A stretch of DNA of 64,000 nucleotides from Lineus longissimus (lineage: Eukaryota > Nemertea > Pilidiophora > Heteronemertea > Lineidae): assembly GCF_910592395.1 (NCBI RefSeq), contig NC_088318.1, positions 8,124,349 to 8,188,348 of the forward strand, given 5' to 3'. Below are positions 36,822 to 48,295 of this stretch, piece after piece. The notes under the pieces are model-generated. The model did not search any database. It had not been told where the DNA came from and was given only the letters and a program-made list of their open reading frames with translations. A program made the translations under genes and the position numbers. The first letter of the stretch is position 1. Every line of letters starts with the position of its first letter.

Positions 36822-38790
36822 GCGTGCATAAAAATCCCGATTCAACCTCTGGCCGCTACCTTTTTTTCTCCACCAGACTCCGGGCCCTACCGGTCGTTAT
36901 TTAGTGCGACCGCCACCAGAGTGTTTATCAAGATCTTTCGCCGTTTTAATTGCGCGTTTAACCCTTTCGCTGCGGATGTACGCATTTTTGCGACCAAAAA
37001 AAATTTCCGATCTGTGCGGATGTACGCAGAACTGCGACTTGGGAGAGACCTGAATCAGACGATGTTTTCAATAGCAAATTAGTACAGGAACTTGTCGCTA
37101 GGTGTCCTGCCATGTTGTTTACCGCTAGAACTTCCGATTTCTAGGTGAAAACTTCGGTGGTTTTATTCAAAGTTTAGGCGATATTTTGAGTCCAAAGTTT
37201 TGTAAACAAATTTAAATGCCTCAGTCACGTGTTCGACGAACTGCAGAATCAATAATTGATGAAATAGTGAATTCGAGGCGTTAGAAGACGAGTCTGATTA
37301 GTGATTATGATTCTGAACATAATGCCGATGTACACAGCGTGCATGGTGATTGAAAGTGTGCATGATTCAGGGTCCGAGGGGGATGATAGTGATAGCCTGG
37401 GTCAAGATGAAAAACTGTGTTTTTCTCCTCGTTGATTAATACTAATTAGCATTATTTAGTTAATTAACATAATTTCAGGTGATTGACAAATGCATAATTT
37501 GAAAGTCCATGCTGTCCCCAACAACCTTTTCCAATAGTCCAAAGCTCTATCTCTACTCCTTCAGGCTGTACATTGGCCTCAAAGTTACCTATGTTAAAAT
37601 TGGCTTTTACAGTATTTTGGGGGCAGCAAGGAATCAATATTGAAATAATTTTGAGGGTTAAGGCAGATTAATCAATTATTACATGCATGCATTATATATC
37701 ACCGAAATGATAATTGCGTAGGCTATTTGAAACTAAGTTCAGATATTATTTTCGATCTTTGAATTGAATTTAGGCGAGTGATTTTTGACACCCGGTCGAC
37801 ATATCAGGACTTGCAAAATTCATGCGAGTTCGCTTGCATCATCGGCACGTTTGAAAACCAACTTTCACAAATTCCACAAATATTTATAACATACCATATG
37901 TATCATCACAAAGGTAACTCTCTAGACTATTTGAAACCAAGTTCAGATACTTATTTTCACAAAAATTCGAAGCTATGCAAGCGATTTTTCACTGGCAGAG
38001 ATCGACGGAAACTAATTTCTCGCTCTAAAATGACATGAGATGAGCACCAACTTTCGCTAATTTGTGCACAAAATTTCCGCAATATTATAAAAAAACTATT
38101 GATAAATCTGAATTATATAGACTCTTTTCAGTACCTTCACAAATATCAGGTACATGGTCATGTTGATTAAAAGAGTATCAACCGATTGAACATGAGAAAT
38201 TTCACTCACCTTCATTGAACATGTTGAAGCAGAGACTACCGCCATTTTTAAATGGTGGCATCTCTTCTATCAATCGGCCAATCAGCGGCACTGCTTGCAA
38301 AAAAGTTGAGCCACCGCCAAATCTGAAATCGCCAAAATTCAGTCAATGTGCCTGCAGTGCCAACTGGCGGTGAAAACTATATTAATTCCATTAAAAGTAA
38401 AAATGAAAAAATATTTTAAAATATTCAGCCACATTTGAGAACAATATTTGCTCTGTGGACCGAGGTAAAAAGGGAAAGAAATCTAAACGCGAAATAACCT
38501 CATTCTCTTAATACAGGTCGGATTGCGCTGATTTTTCATTTCTGAGTTCACCTTGGGCAACTCCTAATTTAGCACTGTCAACGAAGTGGCTAGGCCTTCC
38601 CGGTCATGAATGTCCAATTTTGTCCACAGATGGGTCCCTAGATGGATGGATGGATGGATGGATGGATGGATGGATGGATGGATGGATGGATGGATGGATG
38701 GATGGATGGATGGATGGATGGATTGCAGGACGGACACCATTTGAACAGCTATTCTACTAGCTACGCTGACTTTGTCAGCTGAGCTAAAAA
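36822..38790 (+). repeat. HINE-like family B, copy 3 (5'-truncated)
   Basis: Matches copies 1 and 2 from the segment GTGCATAAAAATCCCG to the 3' end (GTCAGCTGAGCTAAAAA). It is interrupted by a TTAA-flanked MITE at 36962-37657. Its GATG microsatellite (38640-38722) is much longer than in the other copies. The 5' palindrome is absent. Confidence 0.75.
36958..37661. mobile_element. piggyBac-like MITE, 696 bp, with TTAA duplication
   Basis: TTAA at 36958-36961 and 37658-37661 bracket 36962-37657, which begins CCCTTTCGCTGCGG and ends TTTTGAGGG (inverted CCCT). Removing it and one TTAA restores the family B sequence. A short frame at 37216 (MPQSRVRRTAESI...) may be the remnant of a transposase N terminus, so this is likely an internally deleted piggyBac derivative. 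Confidence 0.75.
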
Positions 38791-39322
38791 TATTAGTTGC
38801 AAGGTATAGTTCCGTATATACTGATAGCGCACTAAAACGGGAGAAATGGGAGAAATGCGGTACACATAAGTTAGAGATACGGGAATAGTGTGTGCATGCG
38901 CAAAATGACTCTGCATTCTGACCTAGGGATACGGGTCCCGTACCTTTAGTAAGCGCCTTTTAATTTTGCTTACCAAGTTATATAAGACCCACAGACACTA
39001 ACAAGGTGCTAATGATCAAGGAAATTCATTGATATGATTGAGAATATAGATTCTTCGATGATAGTTTAGCAGGTTTGTATGCATTCGTTTGTACATTGAC
39101 ACTGCCCATGTATCTATATCTGCTGTACAGGACATTTCTACAGGGGTGATCAAGGGAGAGGAAAACGATGTTTCAAGTGGTCAATTTCAGCACTCATGAC
39201 ATGCCCACCGAAATTTCAGCAATTATTTTCCGTGGAGGGATATCTTATGAGTGGAGTCTGGTATGGGTGATTTTGCGTAATTCATAGGTGTTTTGAACGC
39301 ACAATTGTCAGCCGCTATAATG

Positions 39323-39508
39323 GCTGATTTTTCAGAACTTTCAAATCATCATATAGGATGAATATCGCATAAATTCTGATGGACTCTGCTAAAAATCATC
39401 ATTATGTTGTTCACCTGATTTTTCAGAACTTTCAGATCATCATATAGGATGAATATTGCATAAATTCTGATGGACTCTGCTAAAAATCATCATTATGTTG
39501 TTCACCTG
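39323..39508 (+). repeat. 92-bp direct tandem duplication
   Basis: CTGATTTTTCAGAACTTTCA to TTGTTCACCTG is repeated twice in direct orientation with two or three changes. No gene is visible in 38791-39917. Confidence 0.8.
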
Positions 39509-40266
39509 GGCTTTATCCCCCCCCCAAAATCCTAAATTTAGTCAGCAGCTGCTACGCAATGTGGTTGTACGTAAACAGGCCCCGGGATTCCCCTGTGCAC
39601 CCACGTGATCAAGCTAATTTCTGTTTTTGTCACAGGGGAACACCTTTACCGGCGAGCAACAAACTCGTCCAAAACTCTTTTTATAATCATGCGATCAGGT
39701 CAGAAATCAATAGGCTTTGAGCCAAGGAACATTCCTACCGATCCTGAAACTTTGAAAGCGATGCCTACCATCTTTCGCGAGTTATCTTGTCCATTAGCCC
39801 AGACTGGAAGTGCAGGAGAGAGATCTGAATAAAACCAATAAAGACTGAACCGCTATGCAGTGTGGCTCAAACTTAAATATATTGATGGATTTTTTGATGA
39901 AAATAATTTGAGTTTAACCCATATGTGTATGGCTACGGCCTACGCCGTAGACCAAACAAAAGCTGAAATTGCATGGATACGGAATTCCCCGTATCGTTTT
40001 TAACAGTTCGAATTTACCGCGCTAAAGGGTATTCCCCGGGAAATCCCTTTGTGGCGCCATTGTCTAAGTTCAGCATGGCCGTCCTGCCGATCTTTTGAGT
40101 AAAACTTCTGTAAATTTTCGTGAATATTCGCTGATTTAAGCCATGATTTGTCCAGGATCCTGTTCATGGTTGCCAAGGAATACTGTGGGAGTTGGATGAC
40201 TTTAAAGAGTGTATATTTTTGTGTTTTTTTCAGGCTAAATAGCGGTGTTTTGTCCAGCTTTTTGCT

Positions 40267-42153
40267 TCACGTAGATGTTTGTGCTGGGGGGAACTTTCTG
40301 GGATATTCTCAGATTCAGGTTCTGATTTGCCATCAGATGACGATTTTGATAATGATAAAGGCCTAGTCCAAGTAGCTGACAATACTAGGTATAATACTGA
40401 TAGTGATGGTGGTAGCCCCAGGCCAGGGTCTAGTGATAATGGTGCACTCAGGAATGGTGATGCCAACCAAATGGCATCCACTGATTCTGCTAACTCTGAC
40501 AACAATGCCTATGGGGTTGCAAGTGATAATAGTTTTGATGGTATGGATCCTAGCAGTAGCAGTACAGACACTGAAGATAATCAACCTTTGATTCAGCCAC
40601 CAGCTCGGGGCCGTCAACCAGGGGGCAAGGGAGGGGACGAGGTCGACCGCCAGGAAGGCAAGGGGCTCGAGTGCGAGATGTAGCTCCCCCTCCCAGGGTA
40701 TGGACTAACAGATTGGAAAATGTTGTTCCTAAAAGGTATACAAGGGACGGCTAAAGGGCCTACAGCAGACTTTTCTGCTTTGAATGTGACACAGACATTT
40801 CAGCTCTTGTTCACCGATACTTTCCTTGATGAAATAGTCCACCTAACAAACAAGAATTATGAAACAAAGAAACGAAATGAACAAAACAAACATGGAGCCT
40901 CTTACTAGAAATGAATTGAAGTCCTGGTTTGGTGTGATCATTGCTATGGGGCTTGTGCCACTCAAGGGGAGGATCAGAAAATACTGGACCAAATCCCATA
41001 AGCTGACAAGGATGGATGGCTTTTCAGAAATATTTTCCATCAACAGATTTGAGATCATATTACGTTACATTAATTTTGTTTATGAAGAAACGGCCATTGT
41101 AGATAGGAACAATCCCAACTATGACAAATTTTGCAAAATACGTTACCTATTCAACTACTTTGTACCCAAGTGGAGGGAAATCTATAATCCTGGGTCACAT
41201 TCCTCAGTTGATGAAACTATGATCAAGGGGCAGGGGAGGATGCCTGCCAGACAATTTATGATAAATAAGCCTGCACGCTGGGGCCTAAAAAATTGGGTAC
41301 TCGCTGAATCTGACACTGGTACGTCCTGGACTGTGAGCTTCATGGTGGAAAGAAAGCAGGAGCAGATATTAATTTCAATGCGCCAGGAGAGGTTGTGAAG
41401 AGGCTTGTCACACCCTATGAAGGACAAGGAAGAACTCTTGTTATGGATAACCTCTTTTCTAGTGTTGAATTGTTTGAAAAAGCAAGCAGTCAAACGGCTT
41501 CAACGGGGTGAGTCACTGTGGATGCAGTCCGGCTCCATGTTCTGCGTCACATGGAAAGACACCAAAGCAGTTTCTGTGCTTTCCACAGTTCCTGTTAAAA
41601 GAGCTACTACCCCAGTTACTAGAAATATGAAAGTAAATGGCCGCTGGAACAAACTTGAAATCCCTAGGCCGAATATAATTGGGCTGTACAACACCAGTAT
41701 GGGAGGTGTGTACCTTGCGGATAAAAAAATTGTCTGCTGCAAGCGCCACCACAAAGGACACACATGCTATCATTAAGTCCTATGGTACATGTCTGATATT
41801 TGTGTTTTGACTCGTTCATTGTTTACCATGCATCACACCCTCAAGATGACCAACTTACACTTCGAGAATTTCGGGAGGAGTTGAGTACTGGACTTGTGGG
41901 TGGTCGGTCATACCGCAAAACCCCTGATGCTGCTCCACGTAATGATGACCAACGCCGAGATCACACTCTGCAACATGCTCCCCAAAAAATGACAACTTCT
42001 GTAAATTGTGAGACATCATATATTTGCAGGGTATGTGAGGTTAGAATGTGTCCTGATCCCTGTTTCTTTAGATACCATTACTTGGACAAGTTCGAGTATG
42101 ATGATCCAGATCGACGCAATAAACCAAAAGTCCGTAAGAAAATGGAAGTATGA
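40267..42153 (+). pseudogene. piggyBac transposase pseudogene
   Basis: Consecutive frames spell a PGBD4-like piggyBac transposase. An acidic N terminus (GSDLPSDDDFDND) is followed by FSALNVTQTFQLLF, RNELKSWFGVIIAMGL, NRFEIILRYINFV and the core SVDETMI (D at 41210). Then come LVMDNLFSS (D at 41446) and GRWNKLEIPRPNI, and MGGVYLAD where the first aspartate of MGGVDxxD is replaced by tyrosine (41711). The C terminus has the cysteine-rich finger (ICRVCEVRMCPDPCFFRYH). At least four frame changes (about 40680, 40880, 41395, 41510, 41780) separate the parts. It is non-functional. TTAACCC at 39914 may mark the 5' terminus; no matching 3' end was found. Confidence 0.85.
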
Positions 42154-43981
42154 AAAGTTCTGCTTCACTCATGATAATAAAGGAATCATTCATTCATACT
42201 TGGAATATAAATTACTGCATTGTACTGTGTGTATTTTGTGAACGTTGCTTTTTGTGAATGCTGCAAGGTGGAGGGTTTCTGTTGTGCTTTGGCTAGCTGT
42301 GGCATCTATGTATTCGTTGTTCTATGTTCTTAGATTAGTGGATATTTTTGTAATATCACAATTATCTTCGAAATTTGGGTATCACGCAAAACATTTATTA
42401 GTTTTTGGATTATTCACTGTGGATTATGTCAGAGAAATTGAATATGTAGTAGATGAAAAGTCAAGATTCGGCGAGTTCCTTTTTTTTTTAGTTTCCCTTT
42501 TAGTTTTACTTACTTTATTTCAGATTTTGTTGATGCACAATAGGTCAGCATGCATTTTTTATGTTATTTTTCTACTGTTGTTGTTATTCATTTATTCAAA
42601 TGATTTTGGAAGTGGTATAGCCTTTTCCAGAATGGTTTCCATGCATTTTTCTTTCAGCAACTAACTACAGGTAAATTTGACAATTTTTCAGGGAAAAATT
42701 GGACCACCATATATTTTTCAAAAGTCTGTTGTAGTAAAGTTATTGGATATTTTCAAAACATATTTTCTTTATTGTGTACTAAAGAGATGCCTCTGAAAGC
42801 AGCATATTTCACTTCTAACATTCTGCATCAATAACAAATTTTTATTGCACTCAGAAATGGGAACTTTTTGGGAACCTACATTCATGTAAGAAATATTTCC
42901 CTTATTTTCTTTACAGATTCAGAAAGCCCTTTTCATACTCTTTCTTCTCCATCTTGGAAATTGTTCTTTTTGCCTTTTTCAAGCTAATGGTGGTACGTAG
43001 AGTAATTTTTAAGGTGGGTATATATAATAAGGTTAAATGAGATATCACCCAGGTTTTCGATTTGACCTACTTTTCAAGGCCACACAGGTCAAAGTCCATT
43101 AAATCATCGAGAGGTGACAAGTTTCGTTTCTATTTGAGCTAGAATATTCTAAACTTGTGAGAACCCTCTATTTCCCCCAAAAATTTGTCCTCCTCGGACT
43201 TCAAACATGGCCGCCAGGCGGCCATCTTGAAAACTAAACAAAGTCCTGTTACTCCGAAACTAATGATCGGATTACAACCAAACTTAATGTGATTATGTAT
43301 CCATGTACTTTTATCAATATCCCTAATTTTCAGTCAAATCCCATGACAAATTTGGCCGCCATCTTTAAAATCCAATGAAGTCCTATTACTCCTAAACTGT
43401 TAAACAGATGTCAACCAATTTCCATGTGATATGTACACTCTTCAATAACCCTGAAATTCAGTCAACTTTATAACCAAAATGCTACACTTCAGATGGTACC
43501 GGTAATTTTCTTTGGTGCCATCGAGCCGAGAAGTGCCCACGCACTCTTAATGAAAATGTCGCCGTTCACAAGATAGAATTTATTTGACGAACCGGCCTAC
43601 ACAATCAAAAATGCATTGGACACATTCAACAACATTTGTATTTACAGTTTTTAAATGAAACGGCCAGGGGGCATTGTGCTCACCGTATAGATATTTGGTG
43701 CTTTGGAATTCATCCTGGTAAAGAAACATTGTACATGTATAGTATATAGGTCAAACCAAAGTCGTTATGACATGTGATGTATTGCTGCCTGGAGTGAGTA
43801 CCATTAGAATATCATCAAAAACAAATCACTAATAAACGAGATACAGCACTTTTTCCCCTTTTAAGGTTTGGCCTCCGGGTGGCCAAGGTGAGAACCAGAT
43901 CAGATCAAAATTCGGTGTCCTAGGTTACATGACGTATGGAGTCATGTGTAACAAATTGTAAGTTCATAGCTTTAATGGTTA
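42154..43981. other. Non-coding interval with repeat fragments
   Basis: AT-rich sequence to about 43010. Then diverged units of roughly 120 bp containing GGCCGCCATCTT and AAAGTCCTGTTACTCC-like phrases (43190-43470), and a HINE-like 5' end at 43656. A hydrophobic frame at 42245-42664 is biased by T-rich DNA and not considered a gene. Confidence 0.5.
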
Positions 43982-44878
43982 AATGAAATGGCCAGGGCCA
44001 TTGTGCTCACCTCATGTGGAGGAAAGATGGATAAAGAGCATGGTATTGTGTCATGTAGTGTTAGGTTTGATGTAGGTCCAAGCAATTACAATTTCCCCAA
44101 AATGGCCAATTTACAGTACATTCGACCTCTGTGACCTTGAAAAGTAGGTCAAATCAAAGAAGACCCGGGTGACACATTGAATGGTTGTTTGAATTAGATG
44201 TACCTATGATATAAAATTGGTGCCAATCGGGCAAGTCATTACTAGGAATAATGGCATTTTGATGAATTTAGGATTTGGCCCCCTCCCTGGAGGCCAAACG
44301 GCAAATCAGATCGCACCAAACTTCGGTACCTGAGATCACCTGACCAAGGGGTACATGTGTACTTAATTTGTGATCAATAGTCATTGCAGTTAAGAAACGT
44401 GCCATAGTTACGGCCCGACGGCGAATTTACGCCATTTGACCTCTGTGACCTTGACAAGAAGGTCAAATTAAAAACCTGTGTGACATATACTGTATGGTGG
44501 TTAGATGTACCCATGATATCAAATTGGTGGCAATCGGGCAAGAAGTTAAGGAATAATCACATTTTTAAGGTTTTTGGATTTTGCCCCCTGGTGGTCAAGT
44601 GGTGAATCATATTGGACCAAACTTCGGTCCCTGAGATCACCTGACTAAGGGGTAAATGTGTACCAAATTTGGTATCAATAGTCATTGCAGTTTAGAAACG
44701 TGCCATCGTTACATCCTAACGGCCAATTTACACCATTTGACCTCTGTGACCTTGAAAAGGAGGGCAAATCAAAAACCCGGAGGATATATGATGCACCTTT
44801 GCTAGAAGTACCTACCAGACGGACGACGGACGCCACGGTATGGGATAAGCTCACCTGCTAAGAGGTGAGCTAAAAAAA
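43982..44878 (+). repeat. HINE-like family A, complete copy (about 897 bp)
   Basis: The 5' end is AATGAAATGGCCAGGGCCAT then TGTGCTCACC. Two core units follow, then a short ACGGACGACGG microsatellite, and a 3' hairpin (AGCTCACCTGCTAAGAGGTGAGCT) with poly-A. It is nearly identical in layout and sequence to 56475-57349. CTCACCT and AGGTGAG form subterminal inverted repeats. Confidence 0.7.
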
Positions 44879-45925
44879 ATGCCATAGTTACACTAAAATG
44901 ATAAAATTTATGCCATTTAACATCTATGACCTTGAAAAGCAGGTCAATTCGAAAACTCATAAGATATGTGATGAATCCCTGCTTGGAAAACCTACCATAA
45001 AAATGTTATTGAAAATGAATCACTAATAAGCGAGATATCACACTTGTTAGGTTTTCACTTTTGGCCCCCTGGTGGCCACGTCGAGAATCAGACCACACTG
45101 AAATTCAGCGTCAGAGGTCAACTGACATAGGGGGTCCTTTTTAAAAAGTATCAAGTTCATAGCCTTAGCGGTTAAGTGCCACACTTAGGCTTTAATGGTT
45201 AAGAAACATGCCATAGTTACACACAAAAGACGAATTTACGCCATTTGACCTCAGTGACCTTGAAAAGCAGGTCAAATCGAAAACGTGCCACAGTTACACT
45301 CAAATGGCCAATTTACGCCATTTGACCGCTTACCTTGACGAGTACGTCAAATCAAAGAGTATCTACCAGAAAATTTTTACCAAAAACGAATCAGTAATAA
45401 GCGAGACATGGCACTATTCAAATTTTTCGTTTAGGCCCCCTGGTGACCAAGTTAAGAATCAGACCGGACCGAAAATCAGTGTCACAGGTCATCTGACGTA
45501 GGGGGTCATGTGTACCAAGTTTAAAGTTTATACCTTTAGTGGTTAAGAAACGTGCCATAGTTACACACAAACGGCCAATTCACACCATTTGACCTCTGTG
45601 ACCTTGAAAATAAGGTCAAATCAAAAAAACGTATGATATGTGATATATCCTTGCTAGGAGTACCTACCATAAAATTTTTATCAAAAACAAACAACTACTA
45701 AGTCAGATATCACACTATTTATGTTTTCAGTTTTGGCCCCCTAGTGGCCAAGTCAAGACTCAGACTGGACCTAAATTCATTGTCAAAGGTCATCTAACCT
45801 AGGGGGTCATGCATACAAATTTTTGAGTCCATAGCCCTAGCGGCTAAGAAACGTGCCACTGTTTTTGAAATAGGATACGACGGACGACGACGACGGACAA
45901 CGGACTCGCCGTAACTTTGAGCCAA
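44879..45925 (+). repeat. HINE-like family A core array and 3' end
   Basis: Three diverged core units of roughly 300-340 bp (GCCATTTGACCTCTGTGACC ... GGCCCCCTGGTGGCCAAG) followed by a GAC microsatellite (45878-45904) and GAGCCAAAATAC. Confidence 0.6.
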
Positions 45926-45929
45926 AATA

Positions 45930-45976
45930 CAAAACAGGCTTGATGTATTTTCCAAAACTACATCAAGCCTGTTTTG
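45930..45976. other. 18-bp hairpin between repeats
   Basis: CAAAACAGGCTTGATGTA pairs perfectly with TACATCAAGCCTGTTTTG across an 11-base loop, between the end of one HINE-like element and the start of the next. Confidence 0.5.
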
Positions 45977-46340
45977 TTTATTCAATGAAATGGCCAGGGC
46001 CACTGTGCTCACCTCATGTGGAGGAAAGATGGATGAAGAGCATGGTATTGTGTCATGTAGTGTTAGGTTTGATGTAGGTCCAATCTCCCCAAAATGGCCA
46101 ATTTACAGTACATTTCACCTCTGTGACCTTAAAAAGTAGGTCAAATCAAAAAAGACCCGGGTGACACATTGAATGGTTGTTAGAATTAGATGTACCTATG
46201 ATATAAAATTGGTGCCAATCGGGCAAGTAATTAAGGAATAGTAGCATTTTGAAGAATTTTGGATTTGGCCCCCTCCCTGGAGGCCAAACGGCAAATCAGA
46301 TCGGACCAAACTTTAGTACCTGAGATCACCTGACCAAGGG

Positions 46341-47816
46341 GTACATGTAATAATAATAATAATACGAGTCTTATATAGCGCAGTATCCAACCATCAACTG
46401 GCCGCTCAAAGCGCTTGATAGGCCTCTTTAAAAAGCAAATGTTTCAGTTGTCCCTTGAAAGATAACAGAGAGCTGCAGTTCCTAACAGTTAAAGGAAGTT
46501 TGTTCCACAGCTGAGGGGCTCCAATTGAAAATGCTCTACCACCGACTGACATGACATTGGCCTTTGGGATAGACAGAAGAATGGCCGATGAAGAGCGCAG
46601 AGTTCGAGAAACGGTATGAACGGTGAGAAGTTCTGAAAGGTATAGGGGAGCAAGTTGGTGAAGACACTTGTAAGTAAGAAGGAGAACCTTGTACTTGATG
46701 CGCTGTTGCACAGGAAGCAAATGTAGAGACCTGAGTACTGGGGAAATGGAAGATCGTTTCTTGGTCTTGGTAATTAGGCGAGCAGCAGAGTTTTGTACCT
46801 TCTGTAGGGGTATAATTGTTGAATTGGGAAAACCAAGGAAAAGGGAATTACAGAAATCCAGGCGAGATATTACAAGAGCCTAGACATATAACCTGGTGGT
46901 ATTTGAAGTTAGATATTTTCTGATTTTCCCGATGTAACGAATGTGAAAACTGGTGGCCCGTACACAGGTGTTAATGTGTTCTTTGAAATTAAAATCACGG
47001 TCCAAAATCACACCCAAATCTCTTGCAGAAACAGAAGAATATACATTTGCATCAATGATACGGATGGCGGGGAGATTAATAGTGCTGCTGAACCTGCGGG
47101 AACAGATTAGCAGAACCTCGGTCTTGTCGCCATTATAGCTAAGAAAGTTGTCAACCAACCAGAGATTTAAATCGTGGACAGCATTGGAGATCTTGGAGCA
47201 GGTGGTACTAATCTCACTTATAGTGAAGGCCACATACAATTGACTGTCATCAGCATATAAGTGGTACATAATGGCATGCTTACAGATGATTCCACCAACT
47301 GGGGTAGTGTAGACAGTAAAAAGTACTGGTCCCAGTATAGAACCCTGGGGAACACCGAACTTGATAGGACTAGGACTTGACAATTTGCCGTCAATGCAGA
47401 CCTCTTGTGATCTGCTATCAAGATAAAACGAAACCCATGCCAGTGCTGTGCCAGTAACACCCATAGCCGCAAGTCTCTGAAGTAGTCTGGAATGGTCCAC
47501 AGTGTCAAATGCGGCGCTCATATCGAGTAATACAAGGAGTACACACTTCTTTTCATCAAGTGCATGAATTATGTCATTGTGTACTCGCAATAGTGCCGTT
47601 TCAACACTGTGAAGTGGTTTGTAAGCAGATTGAAACTTGTCAAGAGCACCGTTTTCAGCAATATGGCTCGATAACTGATTGCAAACCACCCTCTCCAAAA
47701 CCTTTGAAAGGAAGGACAGGTTAGAGAAAGGCCTGTAGTTTTTGAGTGTGTCAGCATCTAAGGATGGCTTCTTAATCAAGGGATTAAGAATAGCTCGTTT
47801 GAAAGAGTGTACATGT
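46341..47816 (-). mobile_element. 5'-truncated CR1/L2-like LINE with 8-bp TSD
   Basis: GTACATGT at 46341-46348 and 47809-47816 flanks the insertion 46349-47808. On the minus strand it ends with GCGCTATATAAGACTCG and a TAT microsatellite tail, typical of CR1/L2-group retrotransposons. Only the reverse transcriptase and C-terminal parts remain. Confidence 0.85.
46406..47808 (-). pseudogene. Non-LTR reverse transcriptase remnant
   Basis: The minus-strand frame shows the RT domain: NYRPFSNLSFLSKVLERVV, VLLVLLDMSAAFDTVDHS (catalytic D), VPQGSILGPVLF, and the active site YADDSQLY. The downstream C-terminal segment (LPVQQRIKYKVLLLTYKCLH, then GGRAFSIGAPQLWNKLP) is typical of CR1/L2 ORF2. One in-frame TAG at 46880-46882 separates the two. 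The N-terminal endonuclease is lost by 5' truncation; the residues upstream of 47808 come from the flanking repeat. Confidence 0.88.
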
Positions 47817-48295
47817 GTACTTAATTTGTGATCAATAGTCATTGCGGTTGAGAAACGTCCCATAGTTACGGCCTGACGGCCAACTTACGCCATTTGACCT
47901 CTGTGACCTTTAAAAGTAGGTCCAATTAAAAACATGTGTGACATATACTGCATGGTGGCTAGTTGTACCCATGATATCAAATTGGTGGCAATCGGGCAAG
48001 AAGTAAAGGAGTAATCACATTTTTAAGGTTTATGGATTTTGCCCCCTGGTGGTCAAGTGGTGAATCATATTGGACCGAACATCAGTCCCTGAGATCACCT
48101 AACTAAGGGGTTCATGTGTACCAAATTTGGGATCAATATTCATTGCAGTTTAGAAACGTGCCATAGTTACATCCTAACGACCAATTTACGCCATTTGACC
48201 TTGAAAAGTAGGTCAAATCAAAAACCCGTATGATATGTGATGTATCCTTGCTAGGAGTACCTACCATAAAATTTTTATTGAAAATGGATCATTAA

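Noticed and set aside
42245-42664. A 139-residue hydrophobic frame
   Set aside because: It arises from T-rich DNA after the piggyBac remnant; hydrophobicity reflects base composition and no motif is visible.
39914-43036. Full piggyBac element bounded by TTAA sites
   Set aside because: TTAACCCATATG at 39914 and TTAA at 43033 were considered, but the inner ends do not form convincing inverted repeats.
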